Source: Cyathus striatus (lineage: Eukaryota > Basidiomycota > Agaricomycetes > Agaricales > Nidulariaceae). From it: a DNA stretch of 64,000 bases. Location: assembly GCA_025738555.1 (NCBI GenBank), contig JAOVFP010000003.1, positions 2,418,001 through 2,482,000 of the forward strand, written 5' to 3'. A program made the translations under genes and the position numbers. The notes beneath the pieces were generated by a model. That model saw only the letters and a program-made list of their open reading frames with translations, was not told where the DNA came from and made no database searches. Shown piece after piece: positions 50,203-61,429 of this stretch (its first letter is position 1; the number at the start of each line of letters is the position of its first letter).

Positions 50203-51536
50203 ACAGGAAAACTAAAATGATGATAGCGCCAAGCACATCAGACTGGGCATCAGCGCTGAGGAAAGGTGTTTGTTGATAGCTCGAAATGCGAACTTGTACT
50301 TATCCTCTGGATGAGAGGACTAAAGTAAGGAAACAATAAATTGGTGAAGGTCATACCTTTACGTAATATTTGATTCAAATCTTTGTTAACGGAGCTAGGG
50401 CCTGATACCGATGTGAAGATGGTCTCAAAATAAACAAGCTATCTTTTGCTCCATCGTTTATTTATGGATTCGATATCGCATAGGTACGATGTGGGCAGGA
50501 ACGGAGTCACATTGTGCCATTAGTTGCTGTGAATTAATTGTTTACGCTTCACCTGACGTTCAGCCACAAGGGGTAACCATAGTACACACCTGAAACGCAA
50601 AACATGCAATAGCCGAATTGGAGGGGTTCTGTTCTCATTCGGTGACAAGAAACCCGGTAATATTGCATCAAGAAGAAAGATTAGTTGGGGATCTAGTTTG
50701 GAGTAATTCAAGATAGGAGTTGAGGCATTAGTATACTACGACTGAATGTTATTTAAAAAATGACTACTTACTGATGCTGCATGAATAGTCAGATGTAGAC
50801 GCCTTGCAGGCTTGCAGTGAACACGAGAGAAACGAAAGTGAAATGCATGGGAAATAAAGTATGAGGATGCCGTGAAAGAATGAAAGAATGTACTTGGATG
50901 CTCCGTGGCGGGCGGAGCTTGCACACGACTTTTCATAACGGGACTCTCCATATATGAAGTCAGTATCAGGTATACAACGACAGAATCATTTGATGATGAA
51001 TTTTGAGAATCGACGCCTTAATTATGGAAGATTGAGACTAGGCCAGCAGAAAATAGAGCGATCAGTTTTTAAACAGAAATTGAAGTTGAACATACTATAG
51101 AGCTTGGAAAGCAAGGTCGAATATTCCAGAAACAGCTTGAACCCATCGGTTAAGGCCCATCTGGGATACTTATGGGTGGATCTTTCAACGACCAGACGAG
51201 GCCACCATGGAATCAAACGTCGCAGTGCATAGTGAAAGAAAATAACATTGTAAAGGAACTATGGGCATGAGACCTAGCATCTAAAGCCAAAAAACTAATG
51301 GAAACATAGATCATAAAACTGTATAATCGCTGATTTAGCTAACATCGCACAACGCGACAAGGGACTAACTATTTATATAGGTACTCACAGTAGCTGAAGA
51401 AAAGTGTTGTTCATTTTTAATTTAGAATTGAAAAGAGAAAAAGAGAAATATGAATATTTAAAGTAACCTAATCTGCGAGCAATCAGAATACGCCAAGATG
51501 CAAAAATCGACATTAAACTCACTTGTACATGATCAT
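50203..51536. other. Intergenic, no gene supported
   Basis: AT-rich. Short leftward frames at 50520-50711, 50736-50951 and 51022-51216 could be exons of a small gene, but I cannot join them or recognise a domain. Confidence 0.35.
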
Positions 51537-54500
51537 TTACGACGCAATGAACTGGTATTTCCGTTTTCTTTGCGATTTGATTGGCAAGGGGAAGTTGTCG
51601 TCGAAGGGCATACTTTCATCGAATTGAGACGTTGCTTTGTCAGTGTTGAGGTAACCCGACGTCTCGGATGTTGTAGACGAGAGGCCGGGAATAGAATCCG
51701 GATCGGGAAGCTGTCCATTGGTAATATTGGGAGGAAGCTCGGGTGTCGGAAGACTTCCATGAGAGGAAGCGGGGGGCGTTGATGCCTCAGAATCCCGATC
51801 TCCATTTTGAGAGCGAGTATTCGTTTGCGCAAACGACGAAGAAATAAAGCTCTTGTGAGCTTCTAATGCCAAGAGACGCTGACTGACATCGGCGAGCTGG
51901 GATTGGAGTGACGATGTTTTCTGGGCTTCCAAGCTGAACATTGTTTCCAGACTGATGATTTTGTCCTGGAGTGATTTGACAACAGTAGGGGTGCTGTCGA
52001 TAACTTGCGTCTCAGCATCTGCGAACGTCTGAACCATCTTGTCCGCAATAGTTTGAATACCGATTTCGCTTGTAAGAAGTTTAGCAGGAACGGATGTCTG
52101 GACAGACGACTCTGCCTTGAAAATAGATGGAGGACGTGCGACAACAGTTTCCTTCTGAGGAACAGAGACTTTCGTAACAAGCGGAACCAAAGGTGCTTTG
52201 ACACTTTCTACATCTGAATCTGCTCCCCCGTCGATATCCATGTCCATCTCACCACCACCTAAATCCAATTCAATAACCTTTCGAGGCGGGACAGTGGTAG
52301 CAGGTGGAGCGAGGACTCCATTAACGTGTTGAACACGCATTCTCTCTGCATCCTCCTTCTCCTGCTGCGCCTTCTGAGATTCCAAAAATGCCTGAATCCC
52401 CGATAACTCATCTTTCTGCCTCATTGCCTCCCTCTGTCTCGTCATCTCCTTCTCCCTCGCGTCCCGTTCTTTATCAGCCATAGGGATATTCTCTACCGAA
52501 CGATCCCGGGGTGCTGGGGACATGACAGCAGGCGAACGCGCCTCGGGTTGCTTCCAATGCACAACAGGCGACTGTGCCCTTTCCTTACCAGTATCCAACG
52601 ACAAACCAGGTACCCTAAACGGTCTCGGTTCTTTTGATTGCAAATTCTGAGCCTGCAGCGCAACCTGAATAGTCTGCGCGGCTTGTACAAGAGATTCCTT
52701 CGAAGCCTGAATCGCCGCTTTCGACGATGACACTTCGGGCTGCTTCGATGAGCCAGGCATGGGCAACTGGGGCACCGAAATCTGCGGTTTAAACTGGGAT
52801 GTGGACGGGAACGCCCGCTGAATGGCAAGCACAACGGCTTGCTTTCTCCTCGCTGCCATTTCGTCAGCCGTGCGTGCCACAGAAGTGGGCTGTGGCTGCT
52901 GATGAGGACGGGGTCCAAGTGGTGTGGGAGGGGTAGCAGATTTGCGCCTTGGATCGCGAGAGGGCTCATAGATGACAGCGGGGGGGACTTGGGGAAGGGG
53001 TAAGGAAGGAGAAAGAGGAGAAGCAACGGGTAAAGAGGCAGCTCTCTGGAGTACAGTTGCCGGCGGAGTGGGTAGTTGTAATTGGATAGCTGGGGAGGCG
53101 GAACGCGTCCCGAATGGGGTAACGAAGGGAGTGAGTGATTTGTCCTTTTCGCTGATAGGTGTTGGTTCCTTGGACATGGGGACAGGCGTTGGTTCCTTGG
53201 ACACGGGAACGGGCGTCGGTTCCTTCGAAACGGGGACGGGTGTCTTTTCTTTGTCCGGTGCAGGCGTTTTTTCTTTCTCAAGAGCAGGTGTCTGCTCCTT
53301 CTCTACGACAGGCATCGGCGTCTTCTCTTTCTCGAGAACAGGTGCAGGCGTTCTTTCCTTTTCCAGAATAGGTGTCGGCGCTTTCTCCATTACAGGTGTC
53401 GGCTCCTTTTCCACTGCAGGTGTCGACGCCTTCTCCATTACAGGCGTCGGTTCCTTTTCCACTGTAGGGGTTGGCGCTTTCTCCAAAGTAGGAGCTGATG
53501 TCGGTGCTTTCTCCAATGCAGGCGTCGGCTCCTTTTCCAGCACAGGCGTCGATTCCTTCTCCCCCAAAGGCGTGATCTCCTTCTCCACTACAGGTGTCTT
53601 CTCCTTCTCGGAAAACAGAACAACAGCCCTCCCCTCCACAACAGGCGCATCCTTCCTAACAAGCACAACCTCCCTCTCCTCTACCACCGCAGGGACAGGC
53701 GTCTTCTCCCTCTCCTTTTCCTTTTCCTTATCCAGCTCGCCCATAGACACAGGCGTAGCAGGCGCATTCTCCTTCCGCGCCTCCAGCTGCAAAGAAACAC
53801 GAGCCACCTCGGGCTCCTGTTCAAGCTGATCAACAACAATAGGCTCATCACCCCTCCCAACAACACCAGGCAGCGGTGTCCCCTCCTCTCCCCCTCCAAC
53901 CCTAGCAACATCAACATCCATCCCATCCTCATCATCCCCCCTCTCCCTCCCCCTCTGGACCCTCACAACCCCCCCTCTCCTTCTCACCACCCTCCGCCTT
54001 CTTAGCAGCCTCAAGCATAGCACTCAAGCCAGCAATCATCCCAGGGGCCAAAAGACGCACGAGTTCCGTCGACGTGAAGAGACTAGGGTCAGCTAGATCA
54101 GCTATTGAGAGCGTTTTTTCTCTTTCTCTTTCTTTTTCCTTTTCTCGTTCTTCTCGCTGACGTTCGCGATGGGTAGGAGGAAGTTGCAACTCCAATTCCA
54201 ATTCTTGATGATGTCCCGGTTCTTCATCTTGAGGGAGCGGGTGGTCCAAAGTAGGCGTAACAGGAGAGGGAACAGCACTCGCAGCGCGAACGAGCACAAG
54301 TGCGCCAGCACCTTCCGTCTCCCTCTCGCGTTCGCGTTCGGTCTCATTCGAAGGTCCAGGACCAGGAACAGACCGAACACTCCCACTCCCACTAGGAGCT
54401 TTAACAACCACCACCGATTTGCCATGATGCCCATTCACACCATTCACACCATTCACACTCTTCCCCACCACCCCCACTCCAGCATCAACTCTAGCCCTCT

Positions 54501-56434
54501 TAGCAGGCCTAACCTCCTCACCCTCCACCAGCGCCCTCTTCATCCCCGCATTCGCAGCATTAAGGGCAGACGCAACACCAGCATGCACCGTCCCCGCTCC
54601 CATCCCTCCCGCACTAATACTCCCCCTTCCCCGACCCCTTCCTCTCCCTCTCCCACGACCGCGCCCCCGACCCCTCCACGACGAACTGGCACTAACACTG
54701 CCTCGGGGCCTCCCTCGACCTCGGCCACTCCCACCCCGGCGGGCCCCACCCCAGTCTTTATCATTCTCATCGTCCGAGTCTGAGCTTTCCGCTTCTTCTT
54801 CTGAGAGTACCCGGTGAGGGGGGTGGGGAGTGGGGTCAGCTTCATCATCGGATGTCGGAGCGCTGGAAGTTGTCAGTGTCGATGCTAGCTCGACGTTGTT
54901 TAGCCCTGAAGCGGACGCAGAGTCCGGGATTGGTGCTTCTTGTTCTTTTTCGCCTCCCTCGCCTTCTTCCTCTTGCCTTTCCCGCTCCTCCTGAGCAGCA
55001 GGAGGAACAGGAGGAGGAGCAGGCAAAGGCAAATCATCATCAAAAGTCAAATCAACCTCCCCCTCCTCCTTCTTAACAACCAACCACCCCTTCTTGCCAG
55101 ACGTACTGGCAACCATAACAACCCCATGAACCCTAGCAAACTCATCCAAATCCCATTCGTACCCCGACCCTTCGGGGGAAAGGTGTAAGCCTGCTGTGGA
55201 CTCTGAAAGGGAGATGCCATCTTTGATTTCGGATTCTGTGAGATGAATGCCGGCGTAGCCGCGCATTGACCATCGTTTCCAATCTGTATTATGCATTAGT
55301 ATGTTCGTAAAAAAAAGAGGGGGGGAGAGAAATACCATAATGTAAAATATCCTCCTCATACTCTTTCACCGGATTCGTACTCGTCATCCAAAACTCCCTC
55401 AACTCTTCATCGTGGTTCTCCATATAATGATACTTGTACCTCGTCAGAACCCTATCGAACGTCGCATTGCGCCATCTTCGATCCGTGCCTTTTCCTTTGG
55501 CTTTTCTGCTCGCTAGGTTCTCGCGCGCATCGGAGAGGAAGCGTGTGCATAGCCGGGAGAGGTGTAAGATCCCGTGTTTGGTTTGGTCAAAGTCGTCCGT
55601 TGAAGTTGTTAAGAGGGATTTGGTAGGGATAGATGACCAAGTATCTTCTTCCCTATCGCCGTTTTCTACCTCAGTAGAAGTATCCCCCTCACCGCCTTCG
55701 GCCACTTTCGCTTTAGGAGAAGGCAAAGTAGGACAAAAAGCCAACCTCAAACTCTCCCATAAAAACTTTTGGGCGAACAATAAAGGGATCCTATACCGCC
55801 TAGGCACACTCGTCACTGTCCCGTCCGCTTCCTCGATTTTACACCATGGTTCGGAAGGTTTACTCGGCATCGCTGGGACGCTGAAGCCATGTTGCATTAG
55901 TGTCGATATGAGTTCCTTTGGGGTGAGATTGTCAGGGCGTAGGTAATCTAGTTCGGCAGGATGACGCCATGGCGTGCTGTCCCCAGCCGGAGGGGTCGAA
56001 GAGACGAGGTGCGTTGATCCTGTGTGTGCGAGTACGGGTACAGGTTTTGGTTTTGGTTTGGGGGGAAGGGGGGTTGTCGTTGTTGCCGTTGTAGGGGTTG
56101 GAGTGGGTTTTGGTTTCGCTACCGCTACAGCTGCCGGAACAGGAATAGAAGTAGCAGCAGTGGTAGTAGAAATAGAAGGCAACGTTTTCCTCCTACCCAA
56201 CTCTTTCCCCCCTACATCCCCCCCGCCCCGACCTTTCTTGGGACTCTTCCTCCTCGCTGCGCCAACAGACAACGACGAAGAGGAAGGGATGGGCGCAGTT
56301 GGAGTCGGCACGGGGAGCGCAGTGGACGCCGACGCTGCGCCCGAGGAGCCTTGAAGTTGTGGTTGTGCGATACGTGGTCCGATGGTGATGCGCATGGGGG
56401 CAGAGGGCGACGTAGTCGATGGTGGGCGGGGCAT
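51537..56434 (-). CDS. Large low-complexity, probably nuclear protein of unknown function
   Basis: Transcribed leftward from MPRPPSTTSPSAPM. One clear intron lies at 55284-55335, joining EEDILHYG to WKRWSMRGYAGIHL. Residues about 160-450 look folded (LRPDNLTPKELISTLMQHG, PRRYRIPLLFAQKFLWESLR, WRNATFDRVLTRYKYHYMEN, then YEWDLDEFARVHGVVMVAS). After that the chain is disordered: acidic Asp/Ser runs, a Gly-Arg repeat region near 54650 (RGRGRGRG), a PAKRAR nuclear-localisation-like motif, an EKxPTP repeat tract, and a coiled-coil-like region (ISLETMFSLEAQKTSSLQSQ) near the C-terminus, which reads KRKYQFIAS. The frame changes in a purine-rich tract at about 53930-54020 and I could not find a clean intron there. 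It could therefore be two genes. A chromatin or RNA-linked role is only a guess. Confidence 0.6.
53160..53620 (-). repeat. Coding tandem repeat, unit EK-x-PTP-x-x
   Basis: About 20 units of 8-12 residues with the core EKEPTP, EKAPTP or EKEKTP. DNA units of 24-36 nt are imperfect. The same stretch also stays open on the plus strand (52972-53829), a by-product of the repeat composition. Confidence 0.8.
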
Positions 56435-56900
56435 CGTAGGGTATGCCGTGGGAATAGGGGATTCTTGGGGAAGGGTGAGATGGGGGAGGAGGGGAGGAAG
56501 GGAAAGTGCGTACTGGGTGGTGGTATGAGGTTATACTATAGAATTCTTAGGTACAGATTATATCTCCCTTCTGAGAATAATACAGAATGTAAATTTGAAC
56601 TTGGCAATGACTCGTGGTTCCAGCACTTAGCAAGCACCCTACAAAAACGAAAAAAGACAAGACAGCGTAAGCACTTTCTTTCTTACCGATACAATAATAT
56701 AAAGAGCCACAGATACGACGGAGGAAAGAAACAAAGAGAAAGAGCAAGCAAAAGAAAAGAAAAGAAAAGACGTACGTAGGTATGAGACAGAGCAAAAGCA
56801 AGAGCAAGAGCAAGCAAAGCGGGTGGGAGAAGAGAAACAAGTCGCAAGTCAACAAAACCACACCCGAAAAACCGACACGAGTAAGGTAAGCTTGAGATGT
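56435..56900 (-). promoter_or_regulatory. Pyrimidine-rich promoter/leader (coding-strand CT tract) with short repeats
   Basis: On the plus strand the region 56640-56850 is purine-rich, with AAAAGAAAAGAAAAG and AGCAAGAGCAAGAGCAAG runs. On the coding strand this is a CT tract upstream of the start at 56434. No TATA box is evident. Confidence 0.4.
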
Positions 56901-59325
56901 CACACCCCTATCACGCTACTGTCACACCACCTACGTAGGGCTGTTTGTTTGTTCCGATTACTACTGGCTTGAGTATTTGGAGGGGGGTATAAGATGGATG
57001 AATGGGTGCTGTTGATGTGCTATGATATGGAATGAATGAATGAAGAGCTATGAAGAGGGTGTGCACTGTGTGTGTGTGGTGGTATGTAACGTAGTTACCG
57101 ATGGCGATAATCGTCTCCCATCTCATCTAGAGCTTCTTCGACCTGTGCTCGTGACTTGTATCATTATACTTTCTCATTCTCAGACGGGGTACTTCGGTGT
57201 ATGCTGGTATCTTTCGGTGCATCCTTGTATTCATAAGTATTTCGGTGTAATTAACTTGGGTATTCTAACCTTCACCTCATTCCATTTATATATCATGCAA
57301 GCACATAATTAACCCAAGTACCATTCTATATCGGTCATACCACTCCGAGCAGTATGGATATCAAATAATAATATATCATTATCAGATTCAAGTCACACAC
57401 CTAAGCAAGTAATTACAATAACGTGTACCCTCTCCGCTCTCCGGAATGATTCCCGAATCTCAAACATTGCATTGCATATTACACTTTCTTTCTTGTAATA
57501 AATAAGCATAGTGGAATAAAACATCCCCGAAATACTCACCTGGCGGCAACACGTCACCGCACACCTTCACTTTCATTGCCCTTCCCACACACATTCAATC
57601 CTTTCGTCACCCCTACGTATGTACACTCCATCACACAATTCCAATCGCATCCATCTATCTATCAATCATTCATCCAAGCCACTATCGCAAGATATTCTTA
57701 TACTTTGAAAAAAACGTGGCTTTCTAATTCTGTATTATCACTTAAGTACTATGACTATGAAAGGTAGACTACAGTTCAAGTCTCTTGAATTGAAAGACAC
57801 CATCAATCAATCAATAGTCCACCACTGGTTTCTCTATAATCTGTTAATTTAGTTTACATCACCACACTAGGTACCAAAACAGTTATCGAATCATAACAGC
57901 AACGCAACAGCAATTCCAATTTCATCGAGTGGCATTTATACAACTTGCTATATATGTATGTAGATTCTTCCAATCTACCTTTCAACTTACCTATATATAT
58001 CAAAATACCCAAGACAATAAATTAACTTTAAAATTAAATTAAATCAATCCCACGACGGGGATACTACGATGTACTCATAATCAAGCTTATACCTAACTCT
58101 CCGAATCCGAAACGACACAACTCACGATCCAAATTCAAAATTCCACGCAACTAAAATCAAGCTCAAGCGTCAACGACAAAAACCCAATGTTTTACTAAAC
58201 GACTTGTATCATTTTTGGAAAATAGAGCCGAATTATTGAATATTCATGTCCTATGCATCAATACGATATATGTATACTCAATGTAATTCCATTATTTCAT
58301 TATTTAGATAGTCGTGAGGAAGAAAGTTCAAGATGAATGGGTTTTCGAGTATTCGGTACTTTGCTATATACTTAGTCATTTGTTACATAAGCAAGATGGA
58401 AGGTTGATTGATTTGGGGTGCTGTTATGATATATGATTCTCTATTAATTATGTTTGCCTTCGTATCCCTCACTCCCTCACTTAGTATAGTATACTACTAC
58501 TCTACTATGCATATGCCCCTACTTTTTACTTATTCTACGCATCACTGGAACTATCTTGCATACACATGAATCATATCGAAGTCTGGCGATAGTAGTAGAA
58601 TCATCTAGATACATTACACGAGGCTACTTGGTATTTTGTATAAATACTCGATTAACTCACCGTAAATATTATCCTTTTTGCCAACAATATTTCAAACCTT
58701 CGTATTGAGACTACTAAGTCTAAATCAACGTATAGAATAAACACAGATCCGCTCTGTTTATTCTATAAGACCGCTATAAGACGTTACCGACTCGCTCTAA
58801 CGCTTATTGAGGGAAAGATCACCTGACCTTTCCTCTAGTGGTCAACACGGTTAAACCACGTTGGCTTAGGGAATCTTAACACACTCTAGACTAAACTAAA
58901 CGAACGCTCACCCTACCCAACACCCCTTCAATAACAGATTCAATCATTATATTAAAGGTGAGTAGCCATACACTAACGTATACACTAACATATATATTCA
59001 AGGGAATACACCAACGATTATAGTTCTTCACGAACCATAACAGGTGCTCGAGGACATTTGATGAAGAATTACGAATGAATATGTTGGTATATACTAAAAT
59101 TACTCCAACTTTAGTTGATATAAGTATATCTGCAGTTTTGAAATTCAAACATAATATAATACCTTGTCATGGAAAGGTTAATATTCGGAAAACAGATAGT
59201 ACTTTATAGGGGTTTATATACATAGTATCTACGAGTGGAGTGAGTAACAAGAATCAAAATAAGGTCTGCATTAACGTAATCTAAAGCTGGAGCAAAACAA
59301 GAGATAGTCGAATTGAAGGTTTTAC
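56901..59325. other. Long AT-rich intergenic region
   Basis: About 2.4 kb without a supported gene. The AT content is high, above all at 57850-58700. One strong inverted repeat occurs at 58731-58767 and is listed separately. No paralogue of any gene in this window is seen here. Confidence 0.5.
58731..58767. repeat. Short near-perfect inverted repeat (hairpin)
   Basis: TATAGAATAAACACAGA (58731-58747) and TCTGTTTATTCTATA (58753-58767) are reverse complements apart from a 2-nt gap, with a TCCGC spacer. It lies about 560 bp downstream of the 3' end of the leftward AIM9-like gene. It could form an RNA hairpin or be a palindromic DNA site. No longer element around it was recognised. Confidence 0.6.
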
Positions 59326-61098
59326 TTAGGTGACAGTCGTTTCCGATGCTTCGTCACACGTATCTGGAATATCAAATGGCCAATCATCCTCAGACCTTCC
59401 AGACAAAATCCATTCATCGTAAAGTTCCTTGCAAACCAAACAAATCTTCTCATAATCCTCGGCACTAACCTGGCCGTCCGTATTCACTCCTATTTCGTGG
59501 CACAAAGATTCATAATGTCTTTGAAGTTCAGACCATACTTTATATTCTTCTCGATAACGAGAACGTTCTTCCAGGGATGTAGGCGATGGAAATGATGTTC
59601 CATCTTCAGTGATGTCCTCTTCAAACTCTAGCATTGCATTCCTAGTCTAAAGAAAATTTGGTTTAGAATTTATGTTGATGAGATCATTTACATACAGTCA
59701 TGAATTTACCATTCCATAACTCGAATGTTCCACGTACAATATCTTGAACAAGTCCTGCAGTCTTGTTGTTCATAACATAATGACAATCTGCGAGCTCTTC
59801 TTCTGCACCAAAACGCTCAAAATAATGACCCATTAACTTCATGTCATAGTAATTGAAATCCAGTGAACTTGTATCCGGTAAGTTATCCAAGTAGATTTCA
59901 TCTTGCGTAGCTTGAAGATACAGTGGACCAACCATGCAGTGTTGCCAGTCTAAAAGAGGGACTATTTGGCTTGTCGTTCCTGAAAGGGCATCATTGGAAA
60001 TCATGATATCCGCGGCAGAAAATTCGGGGTGCCACAGAATAGGCCTTGTTAGATTTGGAAGCCTCTCCATCGTTATATGCGGAATCAGCTTTTCAATTCT
60101 CTCTAACAACTCTATGTGAGCAGCCGGATCACGAACAACATCGGGATAATGTTGAAACCCATACAGAAGTTCCGGCCTTGCATGTTCTTTTATCCAAAGC
60201 TTTTCTGCTTTAATAAATGTTCGAAGATATTTTTCAGTGGATGTCCCTGTGGCATGATAAATAAGTATGTTATGTTTATTATTGCACTGGTGCCAGGACG
60301 CTTACATGGGCCTCTTGATACATTGATCTTGTCTCGGTGTTGATAGTTCAATGACAACGGCACTGCAGGTCCTAATACATATGTGTCATCGATAGGAATA
60401 CAGTGGTCTTCTATTGCTTTTTGAAAGTATATACTTCCATAACCTGGAAAAGTAAACGAAGCCATCTTGCGCTTCATTTCGATGACTTCATCCATAATCT
60501 CGCACTTCTGATACAACGATAGGTTGTGCCAGACCTTGACAACAGGACTGCCTTTGACTTCCTCCATTATAATATAAGCGGAGGATACATTGGTAGCTTC
60601 AGGCCTTGAACACCATCCCAGAACGCGAGGTATTGGCAATTCAAGTCGTGTGCGGGCAAATTCCATAGTGGCAACTTCACTTTCAACAATCTTCTCAACG
60701 GGTCCCATAATATTGTGGTAAGGAAGTCGAGCCACTACAGATTGTCCATTGTCCATGGTAACTGAAAACATCTTATTAAAACGCCCGTCGTTGAGTTCGC
60801 AGAAGTTGACTACTGATGTAGCTCCATCCACAGCATTCACAGCAACCTGTTCCAGAGCTGAGATGTCAAACTTCAAGTTGCGCTGTTGTAATTCATCTCG
60901 TCCGTTAATGAGCCAACGATTGGATGTACGCTTGAAAATGTCCTCGGCATCCAGGGTCGGGGAGGATGATGACATCCTTCGACTCCATCGATGTGGTGAT
61001 ATAAATAAGCGATGATGAAAGCAGGAGGCTCTAAATAGAGTTCTCATAGATGATAGCTGATGATAGTGTTTAGTAGTAGCTGGTAAATTTAAAACCAC
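59326..61098 (-). CDS. APH/kinase-fold protein, AIM9-like, mitochondrial
   Basis: Three exons (60306-61098, 59696-60246, 59326-59646) join in frame to 554 residues. The Met at 61047 may be the true start, since it opens a basic presequence (MRTLFRASCFHHRLF). Then come TSNRWLINGRDELQQRNLKFD, typical of AIM9 proteins; VNFCELNDGRFNKMFSVTM in place of the Gly-rich loop; VVARLPY with the likely ATP-binding residues; SAYIIMEEVKG; and GPWTSTEKYL across the first intron. The usual catalytic loop HxDLHxxN reads HPEFSAAD, while the metal-binding motif survives as LLDWQH. The chain ends with an acidic C-terminal region. Aim9 affects mitochondrial inheritance in yeast; the substrate is unknown. The loop change suggests weak or lost phosphotransfer. 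Confidence 0.8.
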
Positions 61099-61429
61099 AT
61101 AAAGTGAATGTGAACTAGGGCCAATTCAACAGTCTGATTGGCTCACTGAGTCAGTCTACTGTTCAATTGAACAGTTGCCTTAGCGTGACGATGGACTTGA
61201 GGCCCAACAGCCAGACTGACTTCTGTAGATCTTTAAAGGAAATTGCAACACAACAAAAGAGGCACTACTTCAAAGGTTGTAGGAGGTTTCTACAAGTGAG
61301 AGAGAACAGTATGGAACCAATGAATGCACGTCATAGAATTTGTTTAGGCAACCTTTACCCAAGTCCGTGGTCATTCAGCAAGTAATATACACGGTAAGTG
61401 GTACAACCTACAGAGTCCTTTAATTATAG

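Noticed and set aside
52972..53829. 285-codon plus-strand open frame rich in Gly/Val/Phe/Ser
   Set aside because: It is the antisense shadow of the EK-x-PTP repeat tract, open because the repeat lacks stop codons in that frame.
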